Part shown: in pieces, positions 24,943 through 32,987 of the stretch
Numbering within the stretch: the first letter of the stretch is position 1
How the letters are laid out: every line of letters starts with the position of its first letter
Assembly: GCA_050247135.1 (NCBI GenBank)
Contig: JBFWUT010000009.1
Location: forward strand, 17,166 to 81,165
DNA: 64,000 nucleotides
Direction: 5' to 3'
Source of the DNA: Berkiella sp050247135
GTDB taxonomy: Bacteria > Pseudomonadota > Gammaproteobacteria > Berkiellales > Berkiellaceae
Notes under the pieces: generated by a model
The model's input: only the letters and a program-made list of their open reading frames with translations
The model's database searches: none
What the model was told of the DNA's origin: nothing
Made by a program: the position numbers and the translations under genes

Positions 24943-25645
24943 AAAAGATCTGACTACGGGACAGCAATTAGCCCTAGGGTTAACCCTAAGGGATGATTGC
25001 ACTTTAGAAGCCTATTATCCTGGCGACAATGAACAAGCTTTAAATTCCATCAAGCAAATGGCTCAAGGCAAGGGAGAGTCGTTTATTTTTCTTTGGGGGC
25101 GTGAAGGAGTAGGGCGTACTCATTTGCTACAAGGTGCCTGTCACTTTGCGAACCGTTTAAATCGCACTGCCTTTTACTTATCGTTGGCCGATAAAGGCGT
25201 GCATACGAAAATGCTAGATGACTTAGAGCGCATCGACTTGATTTGTATCGATGACGTCGATGCTAAATGTGGTGACCCGCAATGGGAAGAAGCGTTATTT
25301 TATTTGTTCAACCGTGTCAGAAGTGCATCGCACCGGTTACTCATGGCAGCAAATGTAGCACCTAAGTCGTTAGGAATTAATTTAAAAGACTTACAGTCGC
25401 GCCTAACGTGGGGAATTACCTACCAGCTACACGCTTTAGATGATGAGCAATTATTAGCGGCCTTACAATTGCGCGCAAAGCAAAGAGGATTAGACTTGCC
25501 ACGAGAAGTGGGGCTTTTCTTGATTCGTCGTTGTGTACGCACCATGCCAGAACTTTATGACATGCTAGCGAGTTTGGATAATGCATCCTTAGTGGCCAAG
25601 CGCCGTCTGACTATCCCCTTCGTTAAAGAAGTCCTATCAATATAA
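24935..25645 (+). CDS. hda: DnaA-related regulatory inactivator Hda
   Basis: 236 residues from the ATG at 24935, overlapping the end of perM (AGGAA 9 nt upstream); an upstream start would add 13 non-homologous residues. A truncated DnaA-like AAA+ ATPase that, with the DNA-loaded sliding clamp, stimulates hydrolysis of DnaA-ATP and blocks re-initiation. The Walker A is WGREGVGRTHLLQ, where the GK(S/T) lysine is replaced by Arg (GVGRTH), an atypical feature. Walker B is LICIDDVDA. Sensor 2 region RCVRTMPELYDMLASLD is conserved. The N-terminus (GQQLALGLTLRDD) contains the clamp-binding QL.L-type motif. Confidence 0.93.
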   Translation: MVEKDLTTGQQLALGLTLRDDCTLEAYYPGDNEQALNSIKQMAQGKGESFIFLWGREGVGRTHLLQGACHFANRLNRTAFYLSLADKGVHTKMLDDLERIDLICIDDVDAKCGDPQWEEALFYLFNRVRSASHRLLMAANVAPKSLGINLKDLQSRLTWGITYQLHALDDEQLLAALQLRAKQRGLDLPREVGLFLIRRCVRTMPELYDMLASLDNASLVAKRRLTIPFVKEVLSI

Positions 25646-25937
25646 AAGTCTATTTTGGCCTAAACCCGTGTTGCAAGGCCTTCTGCGCTGCTCATTTACT
25701 GAAACGTAAACTCCGCTGCTATTAGGCCTTGCGCCTTGGCTTAGACCAAAATATCTCTTTTATATATTGAATGCCTCATGGCGAGTGTAGCTGCATTGTA
25801 AGTTAGCCGTTCGTCTGTTGATTGCTACCTTTTGGTTGATCTCAGTTGAGTTTCAAAATATAATCCCCCGGACTTTGGTTGAATAACTGAGCAAAGAAAA
25901 CGTTATTACGAATTTTTATCTAGATGAGGTATTACGA
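25646..25937. other. intergenic region (292 bp) with a long palindrome and a direct repeat
   Basis: No gene is seen here. It holds the 103-bp imperfect palindrome annotated separately and, nearer the downstream gene, two copies of TATTACGAAT (25904-25913 and 25930-25939), the second spanning the ATG. GAGG at 25926-25929 is the ribosome binding site of the next gene. Confidence 0.6.
25651..25753. repeat. imperfect palindromic intergenic element, CTCATTTAC core
   Basis: Outer arms TATTTTGGCCTAA (25651-25663) and TTAGACCAAAATA (25741-25753) match at 12 of 13 positions. Inner arms GCAAGGCCT and AGGCCTTGC (25673-25681, 25724-25732) match perfectly, and the tip is TTTAC...GTAAA. The centre CTCATTTAC...GTAAACTCCG recurs in the element at 49086-49195, indicating a dispersed repeat family. 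Confidence 0.7.
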
Positions 25938-26570
25938 ATGAAATACGTAAACGAATATACAATGGGTACTGCAGCAACCGTAGCAACAACTGGGTTGGCT
26001 TATTATTTCTCACCCACCGCTACCTTAACTTTTACATCGATCGCCGGTCTTGCCACATTATCACTTGCTGCTGTAGCAGGTACTTATGCTGCATTCTTAG
26101 GCGCAAAAGCTGCTTATAACTACTTCAAAGGCGATACAGCGAAAGTTGAAGGCTCCATTAAAGATAAAAATGGTAACCGACGTTCAGCTCGTTTAGCTCA
26201 GAAGCAACAAAAAGAAGAAGTAAAGAATGAAAATACGCCTAGCATGTTAAAAAATGGCGTTACTGCGGTTTCCAATACTGCTTCCAACGTAACAACCGCT
26301 GTTAGCACCCGTATTAGCAACGCTGTTGGCGCTGTTAAGAACTGGTGGAAAGGTGAAGAAGCTGCAAAACCTGCTGCTAAAGAAGAAGCTGCAAAACCTG
26401 CTGCTAAAGAAGAAGCTGCAAAACCTGCTGCTAAAGAAGCTGCAAAACCTGCTGCTAAGCCAGTTACACCTGCTTTTGCTGCTAAGAAACAAGCTGCTAA
26501 AGCTCCTGCTGTAGAGATGGCTATTCATAACCGTCCAAAGCGTAATGTTAAGCCTGCTGTTTACAAGTAA
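25938..26570 (+). CDS. hypothetical protein with membrane hairpin and Lys/Ala/Pro repeats
   Basis: 210 residues, not recognised. GAGG lies 8 nt upstream. Residues ~10-65 form one or two hydrophobic helices (TGLAYYFS..., SLAAVAGTYAAFLGAKAAY), followed by a basic hydrophilic part (NRRSARLAQKQQK). Residues ~140-174 are encoded by a 27-bp tandem repeat giving EEAAKPAAK units, and the tail is again basic (RPKRNVKPAVYK). The composition resembles histone H1-like or TolA-like proteins, but the N-terminal membrane segment argues against a nucleoid protein. First of three adjacent same-strand genes with similar layout. A good rho-independent terminator follows. Confidence 0.65.
   Translation: MKYVNEYTMGTAATVATTGLAYYFSPTATLTFTSIAGLATLSLAAVAGTYAAFLGAKAAYNYFKGDTAKVEGSIKDKNGNRRSARLAQKQQKEEVKNENTPSMLKNGVTAVSNTASNVTTAVSTRISNAVGAVKNWWKGEEAAKPAAKEEAAKPAAKEEAAKPAAKEAAKPAAKPVTPAFAAKKQAAKAPAVEMAIHNRPKRNVKPAVYK
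26355..26459 (+). repeat. 27-bp tandem repeat inside the gene at 25938
   Basis: Three identical 27-bp units (26355-26381, 26382-26408, 26409-26435) encode EEAAKPAAK; a fourth, 24-bp unit (26436-26459) lacks one GAA codon. Identity at DNA level, including third positions, points to recent slippage or recombination. Confidence 0.9.
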
Positions 26571-26589
26571 GCCATTACAGCTTTTTAGA

Positions 26590-26617
26590 GAAATGGGCCA
26601 TTCGGCCCATTTTTTTT
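26590..26617 (+). terminator. rho-independent terminator
   Basis: AATGGGCC and GGCCCATT form an 8-bp stem around ATTC, followed by a run of T. It lies about 20 bp past the stop of the gene at 25938-26570. Confidence 0.9.
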
Positions 26618-26701
26618 GCCTCCCATCTGTCTTTTGTATGATATCTAACCCATTTTAGATACCCTGGTGGCAGTTCCAAGATCCCCCGGGGAAGGTTTGA
26701 T

Positions 26702-27730
26702 ATGCAACAAGTATTAGAATTGCTCAAGAAGGCTGCGACAACCGCTGCACAAAAAGGGTTTACCACTACACAAAAACAACTCGAGTTGTGGTATGTACAG
26801 TTAGGGATGATTGCTGCAACACAAAATGTCATTCCATTAACGGTTCAGTTATTAAGTAAAGCGGTTGCGGGTATTCAAGCCACATTGAACAGTAGTACTT
26901 CAGATGATGCGACCCTCTATGCACAATGCCAAGCCCAGGCAACCACCTTGTTCCAAAGCCATAATCTCGTTCAAGAGTACGTGGCACAACGAAAAAAATT
27001 ACAACAAAGTAACCAGAATGCACAAAAAAATCAGAAATATTTTGATGAGAAAAAAAATGCAGCCGTAACAAACTTCAATCAATACTTAGCACAATTGCTT
27101 GCGAAAAATATATTATCAAACGAAGATCTTATGGCGTTTAACAAGCGTTTACGTGAAACTTTGGCAAAAGATTTCGATGTTAAGCATTTAGCAGAGCCAC
27201 AACCACAAGCGACGGCAGAGCCTAAATCAGAGCCTAAGCCTGCGCCACAGAAACAACCGGCTGCTGTACCCCAAGCTGCAGGTAATGTTATGTCAGGTTT
27301 ATCCAAGATATTCAATGCAGCAACCAGCAATGATCCCGAAGCGATGAAAGAGGCATCTAAGAACTTCATTGGCTTTCTCATTTCGATGGTGGTTGAGTGT
27401 ATTGCCAGTGTCTGTCGTATTGTTGCTCCAACAATGGGACCATTCATTAGCCAGATGGCAAACATGGCTAAGGGTGCATTTTCAAACTGGTTTTCAACCA
27501 ATATGGATACGGGTATTCAAAGCGCAAAGGACGCCAGCAAGCAGCAAGCTGCTCCGTCAACCTCTGCTGCAGCGCCAACAGCTTCGGCGGCTCCGGTAAC
27601 CCAAGGTTATGGCGGTGCCATGCTGAGTGCGCTACAAAATTTCATGAGCAGAAATAGAGGGGTGAACTTGCCTGTTGCGCCTGTGGCACCTGCTCCTGCG
27701 GCACCTAGAGCAGCCTCACCAAAGATTTAG
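26702..27730 (+). CDS. hypothetical protein with Gln-rich helices and Ala/Pro-rich tail
   Basis: 342 residues, not recognised. The N-terminal ~150 residues are helical and Gln/Lys-rich (amphipathic, possibly coiled coil around EYVAQRKKLQQSNQNAQKNQ). A Pro/Ala/Lys linker (~165-195) is followed by a hydrophobic stretch FIGFLISMVVECIASVCRIV (~224-243) that may insert in a membrane. The tail is Ala/Pro-rich and carries APVTQGYGG, which resembles APVSQGWGA in the next gene, suggesting related tails or a shared partner. No signal peptide. A strong terminator follows, so it is probably transcribed separately from its neighbours. Confidence 0.6.
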   Translation: MQQVLELLKKAATTAAQKGFTTTQKQLELWYVQLGMIAATQNVIPLTVQLLSKAVAGIQATLNSSTSDDATLYAQCQAQATTLFQSHNLVQEYVAQRKKLQQSNQNAQKNQKYFDEKKNAAVTNFNQYLAQLLAKNILSNEDLMAFNKRLRETLAKDFDVKHLAEPQPQATAEPKSEPKPAPQKQPAAVPQAAGNVMSGLSKIFNAATSNDPEAMKEASKNFIGFLISMVVECIASVCRIVAPTMGPFISQMANMAKGAFSNWFSTNMDTGIQSAKDASKQQAAPSTSAAAPTASAAPVTQGYGGAMLSALQNFMSRNRGVNLPVAPVAPAPAAPRAASPKI

Positions 27731-27748
27731 TTAACCAAATCCCCCGTT

Positions 27749-27774
27749 GCGAGCCGCAAGGCTCGCTTTTTTTT
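27749..27774 (+). terminator. rho-independent terminator
   Basis: GCGAGCC and GGCTCGC form a 7-bp stem with a GCAA tetraloop, followed by eight T. It lies 19 bp past the stop of the gene at 26702-27730. Confidence 0.92.
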
Positions 27775-27895
27775 GAGAATGTAGACAACTAAAATAACGT
27801 GAATGGCTATTTACATTCGTCGCCGACGAAGGTATCCTGAACCCTGTTTGTTGATTGAGCGCTGTACTACACGCTTATATGTAATAGGGGATCCT

Positions 27896-28858
27896 ATGCA
27901 ATTTTTACATGATCAATGGAAAAATCCTGCCTCACGTTACGGTTTCCTAGGGGCCGTTGCTGCATTTTCACTGGTTGGCTCATTGTCTACATTACCATGG
28001 TTAGCCGTGTTTGGCGCAAGTGCTGGGATTGGCTTGGTTTTGTCAGTTGGGATCCAGGTCGTTAGTTATTTTAAATCCATTAGTGATGAAGCAAAGCACA
28101 CATTACAAGGGTTAAATAATACTTTGGAAGAAGCCAAAAGAGCGGTTTCCAGAGTGAGTCAAGAATTTGAAGATGCGCCCGAAGGTAAACCGCCTACGAT
28201 AATTCAAAATGTGAGAGGGGTGGTATCAAGGGTGAGTAAAGAAATGGATAATGCGCCCAAGAACGAGCCTCCTACCGTTATGCAAAATGTTAAAGCTGCT
28301 ATTTTTGAAGCAAAAGAAGCCGTAGCGAAAGTGAATAAAGAATTAGGTGAAGCACCAGCCGGTGAAGAGCCCACATTAGCCCAAACGGTCAAGAAAACCA
28401 TTGGTGAAGTGAATGAAACAGTCGATCAGGGGCGAAGCGGTTGGGCCGGATGGTTTTTAAACCTCAATAAACCTTCAGCTGCCAATAAAGATCCTCTGCC
28501 AAAACCTGCTGCTAAGACTGCATCAGCGCCCAAAGCACCAGAACCTAAAGCAGTAGCGCAAAGGGCAACGCGTAAAAAAAAATTAACAGAATCTGATAAA
28601 ACATCTCAAACACCGGCAAAGGCGTTAAAAGCCAAGGTTGATGAACAGGTTGATGAGGCGGCTGTTGATGCCTTATTAGCCACATTCGATCAGCCTGCAC
28701 AACCACCCGTGTCAGCACCAGTGAGTCAAGGTTGGGGCGCGTGGGCAAGATCGTGGGTGCCGTCGTTTTCGGGGCAAAGTACTAAAAATGTTGAACCGCA
28801 AAAAGCTACGCCGCCGCAAGGGCTGCGCAAATCAACCAGACAAGCAGCAAAACATTAA
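27896..28858 (+). CDS. hypothetical membrane-anchored protein with three internal repeats
   Basis: 320 residues from the ATG at 27896, which has AGGGG 5 nt upstream; a longer reading frame begins at 27803 with an Arg-rich, poorly supported start. Two hydrophobic segments lie at ~residues 15-60. Three copies of a helical repeat follow, with consensus R/K-V-x-x-E-x-x-x-AP-x-x-x-x-PT-x-x-Q-x-V (RVSQEFEDAPEGKPP, RVSKEMDNAPKNEPP, KVNKELGEAPAGEEP), similar in feel to DUF948/YtxH-type anchored helical proteins. The rest is Lys/Ala/Pro-rich with a basic end (LRKSTRQAAKH). Unknown function. Its stop overlaps the wrbA stop by four bases. Confidence 0.62.
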   Translation: MQFLHDQWKNPASRYGFLGAVAAFSLVGSLSTLPWLAVFGASAGIGLVLSVGIQVVSYFKSISDEAKHTLQGLNNTLEEAKRAVSRVSQEFEDAPEGKPPTIIQNVRGVVSRVSKEMDNAPKNEPPTVMQNVKAAIFEAKEAVAKVNKELGEAPAGEEPTLAQTVKKTIGEVNETVDQGRSGWAGWFLNLNKPSAANKDPLPKPAAKTASAPKAPEPKAVAQRATRKKKLTESDKTSQTPAKALKAKVDEQVDEAAVDALLATFDQPAQPPVSAPVSQGWGAWARSWVPSFSGQSTKNVEPQKATPPQGLRKSTRQAAKH

Positions 28859-29457
28859 TTCAGTTTTAAGGCAAGCGAAGCTACTCGCTTGCCAAGCGCC
28901 TTGCAAAGTTCTTTTTCATCCGTACTGATAGGTATTTCGTTATGTGCTCCTGCTAAATGGCTGGGGCCATAAGGCGTACCGCCTGACTGCGTATTCATTA
29001 AAGCACTTTCACTATAGGGCATTCCGACTAGCAACGCACCATGGTGTAGCAACGGTAACATCATGCTCAGCAGCGTTGCTTCTTGTCCGCCATGTAATGA
29101 AGACGTCGAAGTAAAAACTCCGGCTGGTTTACCAATTAATTTACCCGATAGCCATAATTGCAACGTCGAATCTAAGAAGTATTTTAAGGGCGCAGCCATA
29201 TTCCCAAAACGAGTGGGGCTGCCAATAATGAGTCCCGCGCATTGTTCTAAGTCTTCTAAGGTGGCATAAGGTGCCCCCTCGCTGGGAACAGCGGGAGAGG
29301 TGGCTTCACTGACTGCTGATACGGCAGGAACGGTGCGAATTCTCACATCGATACCCCCCACACTTTCAGCCCCACGCGCAATCAAATCGGCCATTTTAGC
29401 GGTGGCACCGTGGCGGCTATAGTAAATAATCAGAACGTAGGGGTTGGTCGAAGTCAT
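28855..29457 (-). CDS. wrbA: NAD(P)H:quinone oxidoreductase, WrbA type
   Basis: 200 residues, as in E. coli WrbA (198). A flavodoxin-like FMN enzyme that reduces quinones by two electrons, protecting against redox cycling. The FMN phosphate loop is YYSRHGATAKMA, followed by LIIGSPTRFGNMAAPLKYFLD and TSTSSLHGGQEATLLSMMLPLLHHG, all characteristic of WrbA over plain flavodoxins. GGTPYGPSHLAG is the conserved C-terminal loop. The long hairpin at 29481-29563 lies just upstream. Confidence 0.95.
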   Translation of the reverse strand: MTSTNPYVLIIYYSRHGATAKMADLIARGAESVGGIDVRIRTVPAVSAVSEATSPAVPSEGAPYATLEDLEQCAGLIIGSPTRFGNMAAPLKYFLDSTLQLWLSGKLIGKPAGVFTSTSSLHGGQEATLLSMMLPLLHHGALLVGMPYSESALMNTQSGGTPYGPSHLAGAHNEIPISTDEKELCKALGKRVASLALKLN

Positions 29458-29480
29458 GATAAACTTACCCTCAATGACAT

Positions 29481-29563
29481 GAGAAGATGAGTTGATTGCT
29501 AACGCAGCTGCAGGGCCCCACTGGGGGATGGGTGCAGCGAGTAAGCAATCAACTCGTCTTCTT
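29481..29563. repeat. long inverted repeat in the wrbA-acylphosphatase divergent region
   Basis: AGAAGATGAGTTGATTGCT (29482-29500) pairs with AGCAATCAACTCGTCTTCT (29544-29562) at 18 of 19 positions, the odd pair being a G-T type change. Inside, GCTGCA/TGCAGC and CCCC/GGGG extend the fold. It lies 24 bp upstream of the wrbA start and 41 bp before the acylphosphatase start. Confidence 0.75.
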
Positions 29564-29603
29564 TTATTAAACCGAATTGAAAGGAATTATAGCAGGAGCG
29601 TTT

Positions 29604-29876
29604 ATGAAAAGCTGCCGACGTTGCGTTATCAAGGGAAGAGTACAGGGTGTTTTCTTTCGCCAAAGTACTTTGGAACAAGCAGAAAGGTTAGGTATTACAG
29701 GTTGGGTACGTAACCTAGATGATGGCGATGTAGAGTGCGTTATTTGTGGTGATAATGAGATCCTTGAACAAATGCTAACCTGGTTAAACAAGGGACCAGA
29801 AAGAGCGCAAGTTATTCAAATGTCGAGTGAGGAAATTTCTTGGCAAGATCACAGTGATTTTAAAATTACCCGCTAA
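29604..29876 (+). CDS. acyP: acylphosphatase
   Basis: 90 residues from the ATG at 29604 (AGGAG 5 nt upstream); an upstream frame start at 29577 lacks a binding site. It hydrolyses acyl phosphates. The active-site loop GRVQGVFFRQST carries the phosphate-binding Arg, and the catalytic Asn is in GWVRNLDDGDVE. Length and motif spacing match the family exactly. Free-standing, cytoplasmic, followed by pal. Confidence 0.95.
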   Translation: MKSCRRCVIKGRVQGVFFRQSTLEQAERLGITGWVRNLDDGDVECVICGDNEILEQMLTWLNKGPERAQVIQMSSEEISWQDHSDFKITR

Positions 29877-29963
29877 TTTTTAGTATTGGTATTGCTTTCT
29901 GACCTAAATAGCGTTATTTTTTGCCCACCTCAAATTTGATTCAATGGTATAGGAAAAAAAATA

Positions 29964-30452
29964 ATGCAAGCAGGAAAATTCATTCAAGCTGCAACGCTCG
30001 TTGTTCTTTCAAGTTTAATGGGTGCATGCTGCAACATGGGCCAGTGCACCACGGCTGATGCAGCTGCCGCTGTAGTTGAAAAAGAAAAAAATCTCGCTGT
30101 CCTCAAAAACAGCACTTATTATTTCGCATTTGATAAATCAGAATTATTAGATGTTGCAAAAGTCGAATTAGATGAAGTCGCTAAGCACTTAGCTGAGAAT
30201 CCTAACCGAAAAATCCATATCGATGGTAACACCGATATTCGTGGCCCTGAAAAATATAATATGGCTTTAGGTATGCGTCGTGCTGAAGCGGTTGCTGAGT
30301 ATTTGGTTAGCAAAGGTATTCCTGCTGATCGTATCACCGTTGAAAGCCATGGCGCGCACAACTTGGTGAACAAAGGCTCCGATAATCAAGCCCATGCGCA
30401 AAATCGTCGCGCTCATGTGGTATTCGAAGCGGTTGATACTGCCACGGCTTAA
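29964..30452 (+). CDS. pal: OmpA-family lipoprotein, Pal-like
   Basis: 162 residues. A lipoprotein signal ends at SSLMGAC, making Cys22 the lipidated residue. The C-terminal OmpA-like domain has YYFAFDKSELL, IDGNTDIRGPEKYNMALGMRRAEAVAEYL and AHAQNRRAHVVF, including the Asp and Arg that bind diaminopimelate in peptidoglycan. It would tether the outer membrane to the cell wall. No tolB or tolA is adjacent, unlike the usual tol-pal cluster, so another OmpA-domain lipoprotein (for example a second Pal paralogue) is possible. Confidence 0.85.
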   Translation: MQAGKFIQAATLVVLSSLMGACCNMGQCTTADAAAAVVEKEKNLAVLKNSTYYFAFDKSELLDVAKVELDEVAKHLAENPNRKIHIDGNTDIRGPEKYNMALGMRRAEAVAEYLVSKGIPADRITVESHGAHNLVNKGSDNQAHAQNRRAHVVFEAVDTATA

Positions 30453-30463
30453 TCTAATCTGTC

Positions 30464-30497
30464 CCCTCTCCTGTGAAGGAGAGGGTGCCCGAAGGGC
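30464..30497. repeat. REP-like double hairpin between convergent pal and proS
   Basis: CCCTCTCC and GGAGAGGG form an 8-bp stem (30464-30471, 30478-30485) followed by GCCCGAAGGGC (30487-30497). This pair of stems closely resembles intergenic repeats seen widely in gammaproteobacteria. The position between two gene ends suggests mRNA 3'-end protection or termination. Confidence 0.65.
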
Positions 30498-30508
30498 GGG
30501 TGAGGATT

Positions 30509-32224
30509 TTAAATCTGAATCTTGCCCTTCAAACTCTCAACAACATTTGCCAAATTCAACTCTTCAACCTGACCCGATCGACGATTCTTATACTCAATTG
30601 TTCCCGCGTCCAAGCCACGTTCACCTAACACTAAGCGATGGGGGATCCCAATCAATTCAGCGTTGGCAAACATCACGCCAGGGCGTTCGTTGCGATCATC
30701 GAGTAATACTTCAAAGCCAGCGGCTTGCAGATCTTGATAAAGCACAGTGACGGCATCACGAACGCGTTGCGATTTATCAAATTGCATGGGGACGAGAACA
30801 ATCTGGAAGGGCGCCATGATATCAGGCCAAACAATCCCATTTTCATCATGGTGTTGTTCAATGGCTGCTGCCACAATGCGGGAAACGCCAATACCATAAC
30901 AACCCATTTCCATGACTGTTTGTTTGCCTTGATCGTTCAGCACAGTGGCTTTCATGGCAGTACTATATTTATTGCCCAATTGGAAAATATGGCCAACTTC
31001 AATGCCGCGTAAGATCTCTAAGGTGCCTTTGCCATCCGGGCTAGGATCTCCCGCCACCACTTTGCGTAGATCTGCAACAACCGTAGGCAGTGGCAGATCG
31101 CGTTCCCAGTTGACGCCAATATAATGTTTGTCATTTTGGTTAGCACCGCAGGAAAAATCACTCATGTTGAGCACATGATGATCGGCGATGATGGGGATAT
31201 TGAGATCTTTGGGACCCACAAAACCAGGTGGGCAGTTAACCGTTCGTAGTAAAGTTGCTTCATCTACCATCGTGAAAGGCGCAGCAACCAGCGGTAATTT
31301 TTCCGCTTTAACAGGGTTCAATTCGTGATCGCCTCGCAATAGCAACGCAACCACAGGTGCTTCATCGGTTCCTTTGACTAGGAGCGTCTTTAAGATCTGT
31401 TTTGTTTCTAGCCCCATGAAAGCGGCTTGCTCAGCAACCGAGCGAATATTCGGGGTTTCTTTGATGCTTAAAGCTTGAGTCGGTGTCTGGCGTTTGAGCT
31501 CTGGGAGTTTGGAAGTCGCTAATTCCACGTTGGCCGCATATTGGCTTTCTGGCGCATAAGCAATAGCATCTTCACCGGAATCGGCGAGCACGTGAAACTC
31601 ATGTGATTGACTACCACCAATCGCACCGGTATCGGCTAATACTGCGCGAAAGGATAAACCTAAACGAGTGAAAATCTGCGAATAGGCACCATACATCGCA
31701 TCGTATGTTTCTTGCAGTGAGGCTTTATCAATATGAAATGAATATGCATCTTTCATGATAAATTCACGGGCACGCATGACGCCAAAACGCGGACGGATCT
31801 CATCGCGAAATTTGGTTTGAATTTGATAAAAACAGGCCGGTAATTGCTTATAACTGCGTAATTCATTACGCATTAAATCTGTGATCACTTCTTCATGGGT
31901 TGGGCCATAGCAGTAATCTCGATTATGGCGGTCTTTCATGGTGAGAAGTTGCGGGCCAAATTGTGTCCAGCGTCCCGTTTCTTGCCACAATTCTGCCGGT
32001 TGCATGGCAGGCATCAATACTTCTTGGGCACCAATACGGTTCATTTCTTGCCGAACAACCTCGGTGACTTTTTGTAACACGCGCATCCCAATGGGGAGCC
32101 AGGAATACAATCCTGAAGATAATTTACGGATCATGCCTGCGCGAAGCATCAGCTGATGACTCACAAGCTCTGCATCGGCAGGGGTTTCTTTAAGCGTGGC
32201 AAGGAGTAGTTGGCTAGTACGCAT
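30509..32224 (-). CDS. proS: prolyl-tRNA synthetase
   Basis: 571 residues from the ATG at 32224; the family N-terminus MRTSQLLLATLKETPADAEL begins exactly here, whereas a TTG upstream would add eight residues. Class II synthetase of the bacterial type. Visible: MLRAGMIRKLSSGLYSWLP, GPTHEEVITDL, motif 2 region RPRFGVMRAREFIMKDAYSF, and the YbaK-like editing insertion (~220-390). The C-terminal anticodon domain begins near FQIVLVPM. Its start is 4 bp after the bamD stop, so both are probably co-transcribed. Confidence 0.98.
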   Translation of the reverse strand: MRTSQLLLATLKETPADAELVSHQLMLRAGMIRKLSSGLYSWLPIGMRVLQKVTEVVRQEMNRIGAQEVLMPAMQPAELWQETGRWTQFGPQLLTMKDRHNRDYCYGPTHEEVITDLMRNELRSYKQLPACFYQIQTKFRDEIRPRFGVMRAREFIMKDAYSFHIDKASLQETYDAMYGAYSQIFTRLGLSFRAVLADTGAIGGSQSHEFHVLADSGEDAIAYAPESQYAANVELATSKLPELKRQTPTQALSIKETPNIRSVAEQAAFMGLETKQILKTLLVKGTDEAPVVALLLRGDHELNPVKAEKLPLVAAPFTMVDEATLLRTVNCPPGFVGPKDLNIPIIADHHVLNMSDFSCGANQNDKHYIGVNWERDLPLPTVVADLRKVVAGDPSPDGKGTLEILRGIEVGHIFQLGNKYSTAMKATVLNDQGKQTVMEMGCYGIGVSRIVAAAIEQHHDENGIVWPDIMAPFQIVLVPMQFDKSQRVRDAVTVLYQDLQAAGFEVLLDDRNERPGVMFANAELIGIPHRLVLGERGLDAGTIEYKNRRSGQVEELNLANVVESLKGKIQI

Positions 32225-32228
32225 GCGT

Positions 32229-32987
32229 TTAGCTAACCTCTTCAGCAAACGGTGAATCAGGATAATTCATCATCAGAACTCGATAAGCATCATTTGCTAA
32301 ATCGGGCATGTTTAATTCACGGTAAGCCTCAACCATAATGGATAAGGCCTCTGCTAAGCTGGGAGAACCGTCAAAGTTGGTGACAACATAACTGGCACGG
32401 TTAATCGCTGCTAGATAGGCCCCTTTTTGCAGGTAATAGCGTGCAGCTACCAGTTCATTTTGGGCAATTAAATTGCGCAAATAAATGATCCGTTGTTTGG
32501 CATCGTTGGTATAAATACTGTTTGGGTATTGCTGTGCCAACAAAGTGAAAACACCCAAGGCTTTTTTAGCAGGGGTCGGATCTCTGTCTTCTCTTTCCAT
32601 CGGTAAGTAACGGCTCAAGAAGCCGACCGCTTCTGAAAAGTGGATAAGACCTTTCATGTAGTAGGCATAGTCGACATCAGGGTGTCTTGGATACATCCGG
32701 ATAAACCGTTCAACAGCAGGTAACGCTGAAGGGAAATCTTCATTCAGATAGTAAGTATAAATCGCACCAAGTTGCGCTTTGTCGGCATATTCACCGAAAG
32801 GATAGCGCGATTCTAGGGCTTCGAAGTCCTCGATAGCGCTCTCATAATTTTTGCGCTTCACATTTTTGACGCCCTGAGCATAAATATCATTGGGCGACAT
32901 GTTGTTATATTTTTCGTCTTTCGAGGTAGAATGACACCCTGCGAGTAGCAGAGAAGTAATAATGAGTAATATAGATGACTTTTTCAT
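32229..32987 (-). CDS. bamD: outer membrane assembly lipoprotein BamD
   Basis: 252 residues. The lipobox is LLAGC, so the mature protein starts at Cys18 and is anchored in the outer membrane. Five TPR-like repeats follow, beginning DIYAQGVKNVKRKNYESAIE and including FPSALPAVERFIRMYPRHPD. It is the essential lipoprotein of the BAM complex that inserts beta-barrel proteins. Divergent from rluD with which it is neighbour in most gammaproteobacteria. Confidence 0.97.
   Translation of the reverse strand: MKKSSILLIITSLLLAGCHSTSKDEKYNNMSPNDIYAQGVKNVKRKNYESAIEDFEALESRYPFGEYADKAQLGAIYTYYLNEDFPSALPAVERFIRMYPRHPDVDYAYYMKGLIHFSEAVGFLSRYLPMEREDRDPTPAKKALGVFTLLAQQYPNSIYTNDAKQRIIYLRNLIAQNELVAARYYLQKGAYLAAINRASYVVTNFDGSPSLAEALSIMVEAYRELNMPDLANDAYRVLMMNYPDSPFAEEVS

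Noticed and set aside
26247..26528. Ser/Phe/Cys-rich antisense frame
   Set aside because: Mirror of the Lys/Ala repeats in the gene at 25938; no ribosome binding site.
27803..27895. Longer N-terminus (MAIYIRRRRRY...) for the gene at 27896
   Set aside because: AGGGG sits directly before the ATG at 27896, and the extension is Arg-rich with no binding site of its own.
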